Shown here piece after piece: positions 1-5,418 of a DNA stretch of 5,435 bases. The stretch spans positions 14,347 to 19,781 of the forward strand of contig DLLE01000016.1 of assembly GCA_002477955.1 (NCBI GenBank). The letters run 5' to 3'. The translations under genes and the position numbers were made by a program. Position 1 is the first letter of the stretch. Each line of letters opens with the position of its first letter. Under the pieces are notes generated by a model that saw only the letters and a list, made by a program, of their open reading frames with translations, did no database searches and had not been told where the DNA came from. Origin of the DNA: Treponema sp. UBA7570. Its GTDB lineage: Bacteria > Spirochaetota > Spirochaetia > Treponematales > Treponemataceae.

Positions 1-543
1 AAGAACAGCGACCTTGTCATCAAGAGTATACTCGCCAGCAGGTTTTATAGATTTTACAGTGTACGAACCAAGCAAATAGAACGGCACAAAAATCTTGTGC
101 GTGAACGGACCTTCAGGAACAGTTCCGATATATTCGCCGGCTTTTTTTACATCACCGGGCTTTGCAGTCGGTGTAAACGCCCATTTTTTGGTTCTGTCGA
201 GAGGGTTTACATAAATCCCCCTTTCAAGGAACCATCCTGCTTTTTCAGCAAGCAAAGGAAGCGGATTCTGCAAACCGTCGTAAACCTGGCCAAGAAGTCC
301 CGGACCAAGCTCAGCAGAAAGCAAATCACCGGTAAACTCAACAGCATCCCCAGTTTTTATTCCTTTTGTCATTTCGTAAACCTGAAGCTGGGCTATATTT
401 CCGCGGATACGGATTACCTCGCTTTTCAGGCTTGAATTATCAACTTTCACATAGGCAACTTCGTTCATGGAGATATTTCCATCAAATTCGACAGAAACCA
501 TGTTTCCATTAACGCCGACTACCTTTCCTTTTGTATCCGTCAT
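1..543 (-). CDS. atpA: V/A-type ATP synthase catalytic subunit A, N-terminal part (partial)
   Basis: This is the first 181 codons of the catalytic A subunit of a V/A-type ATPase; the gene runs off the left edge of the window. The A subunit binds nucleotide in the cytoplasmic A3B3 head that couples ATP turnover to H+ or Na+ movement. I translated the frame by hand: it begins MTDTKGKVVGVNGNMVSVEF, a beta-barrel domain of about 70 residues, followed by the conserved segment ELGPGLLGQVYDGLQNPL (residues 78-95), and then the insertion typical of A subunits (non-homologous region), including GTVPEGPFTHKI (about 140-151). The P-loop normally found near residue 230 is outside the window. The ATG at 543 overlaps the stop of the upstream gene (TAATG), and a GGGAG ribosome binding site lies 7 bases before it, inside the end of that gene, suggesting translational coupling. 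Family identity is certain; ion specificity cannot be judged here. Confidence 0.95.
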   Translation of the reverse strand, partial: MTDTKGKVVGVNGNMVSVEFDGNISMNEVAYVKVDNSSLKSEVIRIRGNIAQLQVYEMTKGIKTGDAVEFTGDLLSAELGPGLLGQVYDGLQNPLPLLAEKAGWFLERGIYVNPLDRTKKWAFTPTAKPGDVKKAGEYIGTVPEGPFTHKIFVPFYLLGSYTVKSIKPAGEYTLDDKVAVL

Positions 544-1097
544 TATTTATCTCCCATATCTCCCTTGAGAATTGAATCATAGATTTTATGATAAGAAATC
601 ATACCTTTCTCTGCATTGAACATCTTCATTCTTAATGCGAGTTTTAAGCGTAATCCATAGGCATAAACAGCATCAACAGAAAACTCATCGGCAGGACGAA
701 TGCTGTCCAAAAGATTCAGCCTGTATTGATTCAAGAACTGTTCGGCAGCCAACGGACTTTCCATTCCAGTCGCAGTACGAGCCGCCTGAATCACGTCAGG
801 AGAGAAACTTTCGTTTTCTATCTCGAATTTTTTATTCATGCGAAGTGCGCGGATTTGGGCCAAAGCAAAACGAAGATTACGTTCACCGTCATACCATTTG
901 TCAAGAAAAACAGAACCTGTTGAAACTTTTTTTAACGGAGGTGTCAAAGAAAGAAGCTTTACCTGTTCAAAACTTTTCTTGTCGAGAAAACGCGAGCAGA
1001 GATCATAAAAGTATTCTTCTGTAACCGGCAACACCGATTTTTCGTCAGTAACTGAGAAAGATGGAAGCTGTGCCAAAAGATAATACTGATTACTCAC
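543..1097 (-). CDS. DUF2764-type V-ATPase operon protein, possible subunit C/d equivalent
   Basis: This encodes a 184-residue soluble protein with no signal peptide or membrane segment. It begins MSNQYYLLAQLPSF and is mostly predicted helical. A gene of this type lies between atpE and atpA in bacterial V-ATPase operons of spirochaetes, Chlamydia and Bacteroidetes (DUF2764 family, recalled from knowledge and not searched). In those operons no standard subunit C (central-rotor d subunit) gene is usually annotated, so a role as the C/d-like socket between the central stalk and the membrane ring is a reasonable inference, not a demonstrated function. The start is GTG at 1097, immediately after the atpE stop (TAA then GTG); a GAGG lies 11 bases upstream inside atpE. 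The stop TAA at 545-543 shares one base with the atpA ATG. This tight packing implies the product is made in proportion with E and A. A later start would lose the conserved-looking N-terminus. Confidence 0.85.
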   Translation of the reverse strand: MSNQYYLLAQLPSFSVTDEKSVLPVTEEYFYDLCSRFLDKKSFEQVKLLSLTPPLKKVSTGSVFLDKWYDGERNLRFALAQIRALRMNKKFEIENESFSPDVIQAARTATGMESPLAAEQFLNQYRLNLLDSIRPADEFSVDAVYAYGLRLKLALRMKMFNAEKGMISYHKIYDSILKGDMGDK

Positions 1098-1709
1098 TTA
1101 TTTAGCCGCCTCTTTCATCAATGCAGCAACTCTAGGATTTAAATATGCACTGAACAAGTCAGCTACAGCTTCTGCTGAATAGTCATAGAATGCCGCTCCA
1201 TTCTTTACCCCAATAAGGAATCCGTTTGAAACGGAATTGTCAACTTTCAATGTAAGTCCGGCAGAAATTTCATTTTTCAATGCTTCTTTTAGATTTGCCT
1301 CAACTTCTTTTAAGCTTTTTTCGTTTAAAAGAACAGAAACATCTTCGGCAGAACTGTTTTTTACCCATTCCTTTACAACTTCTGGCACAAGTGTTGACAG
1401 CAAATCTTTTGAATAAGATTCCGATACTTCCTGTTTTATGAGCGCAGAAAGCTCTTTTGTTATACTGTCTTTAAATTGCAGAAGAAGGTTTCTTCCGGCT
1501 TGTTTAATGGCATCTTCACTTGCTTTTTCCAGGCGGGCTGTCTCTTCCTTAGCCTGCATAAGAATCTTCTCCGCTTCTTGTTTTGCATCAAGAATAATCT
1601 TGTCGGCTTCTCTCTGAGCCTGTGCAATTTTTTCTGAGGCAGAGTTTTCAGCAACGGCAACGCCATCTTTTTTGATTCTGTCAATCAGTTCTTCAACGTG
1701 GGTGTCCAT
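1098..1709 (-). CDS. atpE: V/A-type ATP synthase subunit E (peripheral stalk)
   Basis: This 203-residue protein is the E subunit, which with a partner helix forms the peripheral stalk holding the A3B3 head against rotation. Residues about 1-95 form a long charged, Ala-rich helix with heptad character (repeated QAQREADKIILDAKQEAEKI-like pattern, Glu/Lys/Ala rich), as expected for the stalk coiled coil. Residues about 100-203 form the globular head-binding domain, ending with GFLIGVKNGAAFYDYSAEAV and then an AYLNPR motif that closely matches bacterial AtpE C-termini. Length is normal for the family. The ATG at 1709 has an AGAGG site 5 bases upstream. It is the first gene of the ATPase operon: a 107-base gap with a promoter candidate at 1760-1788 separates it from the upstream gene, and the next gene starts at the base after its stop. 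Confidence 0.95.
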   Translation of the reverse strand: MDTHVEELIDRIKKDGVAVAENSASEKIAQAQREADKIILDAKQEAEKILMQAKEETARLEKASEDAIKQAGRNLLLQFKDSITKELSALIKQEVSESYSKDLLSTLVPEVVKEWVKNSSAEDVSVLLNEKSLKEVEANLKEALKNEISAGLTLKVDNSVSNGFLIGVKNGAAFYDYSAEAVADLFSAYLNPRVAALMKEAAK

Positions 1710-1759
1710 GCTATCCTCTCTTTTTTGTGAATTTGTTTAGTTAAAAAACTATCTCTTTA

Positions 1760-1788
1760 AATATACCACCAAAACTTGATGGCGTTAA
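1760..1788 (-). promoter_or_regulatory. Candidate sigma-70 promoter of the V-ATPase operon
   Basis: On the minus strand a -35-like TTAACG (1788-1783, 4 of 6 consensus bases) and a -10 TATATT (1765-1760, 5 of 6) are separated by exactly 17 bases. Transcription would begin near 1753, giving a leader of roughly 43 nt before the atpE ATG, which contains the AGAGG ribosome binding site. The gap to the upstream gene makes a separate promoter plausible. Identified by eye only. Confidence 0.55.
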
Positions 1789-1790
1789 AT

Positions 1791-1816
1791 AACTTTGCGT
1801 TAATGATTGCAAACTT
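1791..1816 (-). terminator. Weak hairpin after the 242-residue protein gene
   Basis: Directly after the stop codon at 1819-1817 the arms AACTTTGC (1791-1798) and GCAAACTT (1809-1816) pair with one C-C mismatch around a 10-base loop. On the minus strand it is followed by an A/T stretch without a clean T run, so it would be a poor intrinsic terminator and some readthrough into atpE is likely. It shares its TTTGC/GCAAA core with three hairpins near 4050-4330, so it may be a decayed copy of the same small repeat instead. Confidence 0.25.
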
Positions 1817-2545
1817 TTAAAATTCCATATCCAACGAAAATTGAACTTCCGTCGTTGTAAGGTTAAGTTCGCGCGCAATCATTTCAATATCGTAACCGCG
1901 GTTTGAAAGCTCCTTTATCTGTTCGTTTATTGTTTTTTTAGGTTTTATCGGGTTGTCCGAATAAAAAACATTTTCCCCGATTTTTGGAATTGAAGCAAAT
2001 CCGGCTCCTTCGCTATCGACCATAAATTTTGTTCCCGAAGGCGATTTTATATATTTTTCTTCCTGCTTTTCAAATAATTCCCCCTGCTCGCTGTCAACTT
2101 CCCTTTTGCCTTTTGATGTTATCTGATATGCGCTAGAGGCCTGCAATGCATCGGAAATTCTTCCGTAAGGTGCCTCACTTCCATAAAGGGAATGATTTTG
2201 AGTTTTAGGATGAATTTCATTTTTTTGAGAAACTTCAGATTTTTCAGAAATCGCCCTGTTAAATTGCGCCAGAGCAGCACGTTTTTCTAATTCTGATTTT
2301 GCAACAGCAATATGACGTCCTGCGTCAGCCGAAGCTGCCTTTAACTGTTTGATTTTTTCTTCGATTAAATCCAAATTTTTTGAGGTCGTGCGGTTTACAT
2401 CTTCAATCATCCGTGTAACTTCAAGCCGAGTTTTAGAAATAATATCTTCGGTCGTAAAAAGCCTTTTAAATTTTCTTAAAAATACAAGCCAGCCGGTTAT
2501 ATTCAAGCAACAAAGAATAAATGCCAGAACTGCAATTCCCTGCAT
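1817..2545 (-). CDS. Membrane-anchored coiled-coil protein with helix-turn-helix-like C-terminus, function unknown
   Basis: I do not recognise a named gene. The 242-residue product has one N-terminal membrane segment (about residues 3-23, followed by the basic stretch RKFKRLF), so the bulk probably faces the cytoplasm. Residues about 33-105 are a charged helical region likely to form a coiled coil, residues 105-200 are a low-complexity polar linker, and residues 204-242 form a compact helical end (INEQIKELSNRGYDIEMIA, then RELNLTTTEV) that looks like a winged or resolvase-type helix-turn-helix. This order (membrane anchor, coiled coil, linker, small HTH-like tail) matches the architecture of SwrB/DUF6115-type proteins, some of which act in flagellar assembly; that link is inference from architecture only. 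The ATG at 2545 lies two bases after the stop of the gene before it, and its GAGG site overlaps that stop codon, so the two are translationally coupled. The next gene downstream is atpE, 107 bases away. Confidence 0.8.
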   Translation of the reverse strand: MQGIAVLAFILCCLNITGWLVFLRKFKRLFTTEDIISKTRLEVTRMIEDVNRTTSKNLDLIEEKIKQLKAASADAGRHIAVAKSELEKRAALAQFNRAISEKSEVSQKNEIHPKTQNHSLYGSEAPYGRISDALQASSAYQITSKGKREVDSEQGELFEKQEEKYIKSPSGTKFMVDSEGAGFASIPKIGENVFYSDNPIKPKKTINEQIKELSNRGYDIEMIARELNLTTTEVQFSLDMEF

Positions 2546-2547
2546 AT

Positions 2548-2877
2548 CTACCTCGAAATATCAATATTTTGTCCCAAAAAAGATTCACGGATTTCTGTCA
2601 GCTTATTTTTTTCAAGTTCTTCTTCCTGATTTTTTTTCTGATTTCTCTGATTTTGAAAAGAATTATTTTGATGAGCCCCGTCTTTTATCTGACTAGCGAC
2701 AGCTTCGTTTTCGGCGGTTTTGTGAACCTGAGCTAATTGCTCCTGCTTCTGCTGAACGGCAGCATTTTCCTGCATCGCCTGAGTCAATTGATTTCCGTTC
2801 TGCTGGTGGGCAACATTTTTTGCGACATTGCCCATTTGAGAATATATTGTCTGAAGATCAATCGGTTGTATTGCCAT
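2548..2877 (-). CDS. Small Gln/Asn-rich protein, function unknown
   Basis: This 109-residue protein is not one I can name. It starts MAIQPIDLQTIYSQMGNVAK, a conserved-looking amphipathic N-terminus, and then becomes strikingly polar: by my count 20 Gln and 13 Asn, about 30 percent of residues, with no Cys, no membrane segment and no signal peptide. The middle (about 30-60) could form a Gln-rich helix or coiled coil, residues 65-85 look disordered, and the last 25 (EEELEKNKLTEIRESFLGQ, then NIDISR) are a charged helix. The ATG at 2877 has a GGAG 12 bases upstream (2893-2890), a rather long spacing. A TATATT -10-like hexamer lies at 2903-2898 but I see no matching -35. The stop is two bases before the next start, so it is co-expressed with the membrane coiled-coil protein and the two products may interact. 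Tight coupling and a plausible start make it a real gene rather than a chance frame. Confidence 0.75.
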   Translation of the reverse strand: MAIQPIDLQTIYSQMGNVAKNVAHQQNGNQLTQAMQENAAVQQKQEQLAQVHKTAENEAVASQIKDGAHQNNSFQNQRNQKKNQEEELEKNKLTEIRESFLGQNIDISR

Positions 2878-2927
2878 AATCTAATTTTACTCCAAAAAAT
2901 ATAAAAATCAACAAAACTCAGGAATGA

Positions 2928-2951
2928 AAAAAAATCAAAAATGATTTTTTT
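2928..2951 (-). terminator. AT-rich intrinsic terminator of ldhA
   Basis: A perfect 10-base inverted repeat (2928-2937 with 2942-2951) around a 4-base loop overlaps the ldhA stop codon (2952-2950). On the minus strand the 3' arm runs into eight consecutive T residues (2934-2927). The stem contains only one G-C pair, so it is thermodynamically weak, but its position and T run fit a terminator separating ldhA from the 109-residue protein gene 72 bases downstream. Confidence 0.5.
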
Positions 2952-3951
2952 AGAGAATTTTTACTTCGTTTTTGAGTTCCTTGTTTTCAAGAAAATCCTT
3001 AACGTTCTGAAGCGAAACTTCTGCAATATTTGAAAGCGCAGTCGTCGTTAAGAACGCCTGATGTCCGGTTATAAGAACATTAGGGAACGTTAAAAGTCTT
3101 GCAAGAACATCGTCTGTTATTACTTCCGTTGAATGGTCATTGAAAAAGAAAGCGCTTTCTTCCTCGTAAACATCCAGCGCGGCTCCTCCGATATGCTTGT
3201 GCTTTAAAGCGTGGACAAGAGCTTTAGTGTCGATTAAAGCGCCGCGGCCTGTGTTAATAATGACAGCATCGCTTTTCATAGTTTTCATTGTATCGTGATT
3301 TGCAATATGCCTTGTTTCCGGCGTAAGCGGGCAATGAAAACTTAAAACATCGCTTTCCTTAAAAATAGCCGGAACATCGACATAAGAAAAGCCTTCTTTT
3401 TCAGCCCATTTTTCGTCCGGATAAGGATCATAGCAGATGATTTTCATGCCAAGCCCTTTTAAAATTCCAGCCATTATCCGTCCAATTTTCCCAGTGCCGA
3501 AAATTCCTGCAGTAAGACCGAAAAGATCACGGCCAGTAAGACCTTCGATGCTAAAATTTTGGGTTTTTGTTCTTAAATAAGCCTGAGGAATATGCCTAGT
3601 AAGCGACATTAAAAGCGCCAGCGCATGCTCTGCAACTGCGTGAGGAGAATAAGCCGGAACACGGACAATTTTTATTCCAAAAGAAGATGCGGCAGACAGG
3701 TCAACATTGTTAAAACCTGCACATCTTAAAACAACAAGCTTTACTCCGCATTCTTTTAATATTTTAAGGACGGAAGAATCGACGGTATCATTTACAAAAA
3801 CACAAACAGCGTCGAAATTTTTTGCAGTGAACGCAGTTTTTTCAGTCAATTTAAAATCAAAATAGTCAATTTCAAAACCAAATTTTTCGTTTTCAGAGCA
3901 AAAAGAAGACTTGTCGTACGAACGTGTGTCATAGAAAGCAATTTTTACCAT
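2950..3951 (-). CDS. ldhA: D-lactate dehydrogenase, NAD-dependent
   Basis: This 333-residue cytoplasmic enzyme reduces pyruvate to D-lactate with NADH, regenerating NAD+ in fermentation. It belongs to the D-isomer-specific 2-hydroxyacid dehydrogenases and is full length. The NAD-binding loop GTGKIG is at residues 152-157, and Asp175 in ICYDPYPD sits where an acidic residue selects NAD over NADP. The catalytic trio is present: Arg236 in NTGRGALID, Glu265 in DVYEEE and His297 in TGHQAFLT, each one position later than the classical Arg235/Glu264/His296 numbering. The segment FFFNDHST followed by DDVLARL and ITGHQAFLTTTAL is specific to LdhA-like enzymes and argues against phosphoglycerate or hydroxypyruvate dehydrogenase. 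The ATG at 3951 has a perfect AGGAGG (3964-3959) 7 bases upstream. It appears monocistronic, with a promoter at 4158-4186, a long structured leader and a terminator at 2928-2951. No obvious Rex operator was seen. Confidence 0.95.
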   Translation of the reverse strand: MVKIAFYDTRSYDKSSFCSENEKFGFEIDYFDFKLTEKTAFTAKNFDAVCVFVNDTVDSSVLKILKECGVKLVVLRCAGFNNVDLSAASSFGIKIVRVPAYSPHAVAEHALALLMSLTRHIPQAYLRTKTQNFSIEGLTGRDLFGLTAGIFGTGKIGRIMAGILKGLGMKIICYDPYPDEKWAEKEGFSYVDVPAIFKESDVLSFHCPLTPETRHIANHDTMKTMKSDAVIINTGRGALIDTKALVHALKHKHIGGAALDVYEEESAFFFNDHSTEVITDDVLARLLTFPNVLITGHQAFLTTTALSNIAEVSLQNVKDFLENKELKNEVKIL

Positions 3952-3966
3952 AAATTTTCCTCCTAT

Positions 3967-4007
3967 AAAAAGTCAAGATAAAAACCTCAGTTTTTGATTG
4001 ACTTTTT
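3967..4007 (-). promoter_or_regulatory. Bulged hairpin in the ldhA leader, touching the ribosome binding site
   Basis: A perfect 10-base outer stem (3967-3976 with 3998-4007) surrounds a small internal loop and a 6-base inner stem (3980-3985 with 3990-3995) with a 4-base loop. On the ldhA transcript the second outer arm ends in five U residues and stops two bases before the AGGAGG. It could act as a weak attenuator-like terminator, an RNA-stability element, or a structure that controls access to the ribosome binding site. No known riboswitch class is recognised. Confidence 0.5.
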
Positions 4008-4046
4008 AAGCTGTTTCGCACAAAGTGAGAAACAACAGATAATAAG

Positions 4047-4067
4047 AAAGTTTGCAACGCAAACTTT
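4047..4067. repeat. Perfect 9-bp hairpin with TTTGC/GCAAA core
   Basis: The arms AAAGTTTGC (4047-4055) and GCAAACTTT (4059-4067) are exact reverse complements around the 3-base loop AAC. On the plus strand it runs into T residues up to 4069, like an intrinsic terminator, but no gene ends here on either strand. In the ldhA direction it would lie within the predicted 5' leader. It shares its core with the two hairpins at 4257-4279 and 4313-4329. Confidence 0.5.
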
Positions 4068-4157
4068 TTGAGATGAAAACAGACGACATTTTCGGCTGTT
4101 TTTATCATGCATCCATAAAATTGAATACAAAATTAAAAAACAAATATTTTTAAGCGG

Positions 4158-4186
4158 ATTATAACAAGAAAAAGATTCTAAGTCAG
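4158..4186 (-). promoter_or_regulatory. Strong extended -10 promoter, probably of ldhA
   Basis: On the minus strand a perfect TATAAT (4163-4158) is preceded by TGT (4166-4164), forming the extended -10 TGnTATAAT, and by CTGACT (4186-4181, 4 of 6 consensus bases) at a 17-base spacer. It is the best promoter in the window. Transcription would start near 4151, about 200 nt before the ldhA ATG, so the ldhA leader would contain the hairpins at 4047-4067 and 3967-4007. Confidence 0.65.
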
Positions 4187-4226
4187 CATAGAGTAACAAG
4201 AATGCGTTTTTTTTAGCATTTTTGTT

Positions 4227-4338
4227 GCGGCAGAGATTGAAAGGGACGCAAAGCGTGTATTTTTGCATAGCAAAAATACCGGAGGTGAAAACCGCAGCCC
4301 TGAAAAGCTCGGTTTTTGCAAGGCAAAAAGCCGCCCGG
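4227..4338. other. Multi-stem structured element (candidate RNA or intergenic repeat)
   Basis: Within about 110 bases several nested or consecutive stems can be drawn on either strand. ACGC/GCGT (4246-4249 with 4253-4256) has an AAA loop. A perfect 10-bp hairpin (4257-4266 with 4270-4279) has loop ATA. GGT/ACC (4284-4286 with 4291-4293) is capped by a GAAA tetraloop on the plus strand. TTTTTGC/GCAAAAA (4313-4319 with 4323-4329) extends to CGG/CCG past a bulged G. Longer-range pairs GGG/CCC (4243-4245 with 4298-4300) and GCGGC/GCCGC (4227-4231 with 4330-4334) could close the whole. It is richer in G and C than its flanks and has no convincing coding sequence. It may be a small RNA, a leader element of the downstream lipoprotein gene, or a dispersed palindromic repeat (REP/MITE-like). 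Strand and boundaries are uncertain. Confidence 0.5.
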
Positions 4339-4395
4339 ATTCAAGCAAAGAAGATTTTTTTAGATTTTTTGAATTTTTTTTGTTATTCTATAGAT

Positions 4396-5418
4396 ATGAA
4401 GATTTTTTTTAAGCTAAACGTTTTTTTCTTTCTGTTTCTGCTGTTTTCATGCTCTTCGGCGCCAAAGGCAAAAAATGGAGATTTTAAGAAAGGTTTTTCT
4501 GAGGACGAGACAGTAGAATTTGAAGAGCTTTGGGGCTATGTTTTTTACAAAAGAGAAGATTCGTACAATCCAGGCCTTCCTCTTACCGACATAGGCTATT
4601 TTACAGAAGCGATTTCGGCATTTAGCGAGGTGCCGGCAACGCCTCCTAAGGAAAAATATTTTTCTGACTGTCCGGTAAAAGTTCACCTTGTAACAAGCTG
4701 CGACTCGCGCTCGCAAACCCATCTTTTGCTTTTGCCAGAACTTCCGCTCAGAAATAAAATCATTGACGGCTTAATAGAGGCCAGCAAGACTTATGACGGG
4801 CTTCAGGTTGACTGGGAGCTTGTAAGTTCTGAAGATGATGAAAATTTTATTGAGTTTTTGAAAATTTTAAAATCAAAACTTGGCGAAAAGACACTTTCTA
4901 TTGCAATTCCTGCGAGAACAAGAACTCTTTCAAAAGACGCCTATAATTATGAAAAACTTGCAAAGGTTGCGGATAAAATCATCATAATGGCCTACGATGA
5001 GCACTGGTCCACAAGCAAGCCGGGGCCGATAGCAAGCACTGGCTGGTGCAAAAAAATTTCAGACTATGCAAAAAGCCAAATTCCTCCAGAAAAACTTGTA
5101 ATGGGGCTTTCGTTCTACGGAAGAGCCTGGAGAGATGATACTCTCGGCGGAAAGGCATACATTTACCCGACACTGCAAAAAATAATCGAAGAAAACAAGA
5201 TAAAAAACCACAAACGCGATGAATATGGAATTCCAAGTTTTACAATTACAAAAAAACTGAATATAACGGCTTTTTACGACGATGAGACATCCCTTTTTGT
5301 CCGGACAAAAATGTACGCAGAAAATGAAATAAGAGCCCTGAGTTTTTGGAGAATCGGACAAGAAGACGAAGCATACTGGAAGCACTTAAAAATAAAAGAG
5401 CCTGTGAAAAATCAATAA
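4396..5418 (+). CDS. Lipoprotein with glycoside hydrolase family 18 domain (SleL/YaaH-like)
   Basis: This 340-residue product begins MKIFFKLNVFFFLFLLFSCSS: basic N-terminus, hydrophobic core and a lipobox LFSC, so Cys19 would be lipidated and the protein anchored at the periplasmic or outer surface. The rest is one (beta/alpha)8 domain of family GH18, whose enzymes cleave beta-1,4-linked N-acetylglucosamine polymers. The beta-4 motif is DGLQVDWE (residues 134-141) with acid/base Glu141 and Asp139 retained; Gln137 replaces the central Asp of the chitinase consensus DGxDxDxE, whereas SleL/YaaH-type enzymes usually have Asn there. Other matches are IMAYDEHWSTSKPGPIAS (198-214), GLSFYGRAW (237-245) and ALSFWRIG (314-321). 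No LysM domain is present. Target is therefore more likely peptidoglycan or a host glycan than chitin, by inference. The frame stays open upstream to 4222, but the ATG at 4396 is chosen because it places the signal peptide at the N-terminus; it has no visible Shine-Dalgarno sequence. Confidence 0.88.
   Translation: MKIFFKLNVFFFLFLLFSCSSAPKAKNGDFKKGFSEDETVEFEELWGYVFYKREDSYNPGLPLTDIGYFTEAISAFSEVPATPPKEKYFSDCPVKVHLVTSCDSRSQTHLLLLPELPLRNKIIDGLIEASKTYDGLQVDWELVSSEDDENFIEFLKILKSKLGEKTLSIAIPARTRTLSKDAYNYEKLAKVADKIIIMAYDEHWSTSKPGPIASTGWCKKISDYAKSQIPPEKLVMGLSFYGRAWRDDTLGGKAYIYPTLQKIIEENKIKNHKRDEYGIPSFTITKKLNITAFYDDETSLFVRTKMYAENEIRALSFWRIGQEDEAYWKHLKIKEPVKNQ

Larger units (their letters stand above)
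3952..4395. other. Divergent intergenic region between ldhA and the GH18 lipoprotein gene
   Basis: This 444-base stretch has no convincing protein gene on either strand. It contains, from left to right, the ldhA ribosome binding site (3959-3964), a bulged hairpin (3967-4007), an isolated perfect hairpin (4047-4067), an AT-rich stretch with the minus-strand promoter (4158-4186), a compact GC-richer structured element (about 4227-4338) and a T-rich run leading into the lipoprotein start. For the plus strand the only promoter-like pair I found is weak: TTGAAT at 4121-4126 and TATTTT at 4145-4150 (18-base spacer). If real, it would place the structured element in the lipoprotein leader. Confidence 0.7.

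Noticed and set aside
97..435. A 112-codon plus-strand open frame.
   Set aside because: It lies wholly antisense to the unmistakable atpA coding sequence and has no family resemblance.
635..1024. Plus-strand open frames opposite the DUF2764-type gene.
   Set aside because: They are antisense shadows of a gene supported by its operon position and its coupling to both neighbours.
3952..4200. Possible Rex (redox regulator) operator upstream of ldhA, prompted by TTGT/ACAA fragments.
   Set aside because: I could not find two properly spaced half-sites forming the expected inverted repeat; isolated fragments are common in such AT-rich DNA.
4201..4220. AATGC and GCATT flanking an A/T-rich 10-base loop, followed by T residues, as a plus-strand terminator.
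   Set aside because: The stem is only 5 bp, the loop is large, and no plus-strand gene ends there.
4233..4245. The string GATTGAAAGGG resembles the 3' end of some CRISPR repeats.
   Set aside because: There is a single copy, with no regularly spaced repeats or spacers around it and no cas genes in the window.
3987..4268. A 93-codon open frame on the minus strand in the intergenic region.
   Set aside because: It starts inside a hairpin loop, runs through the promoter candidate and two inverted repeats, has no ribosome binding site, and its Cys/Lys/Asn-rich sequence resembles translated AT-rich noncoding DNA.
4222..4395. The lipoprotein reading frame stays open upstream for 58 extra codons through the structured element, with a possible ATG at 4222.
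   Set aside because: The extension would bury the signal peptide and lipobox inside the protein, its residues follow the inverted repeats, and the ATG at 4396 fits a lipoprotein start exactly.
4447..5385. Minus-strand open frames opposite the GH18 lipoprotein gene.
   Set aside because: They overlap a strongly supported coding sequence, lack ribosome binding sites and show no recognisable domain.
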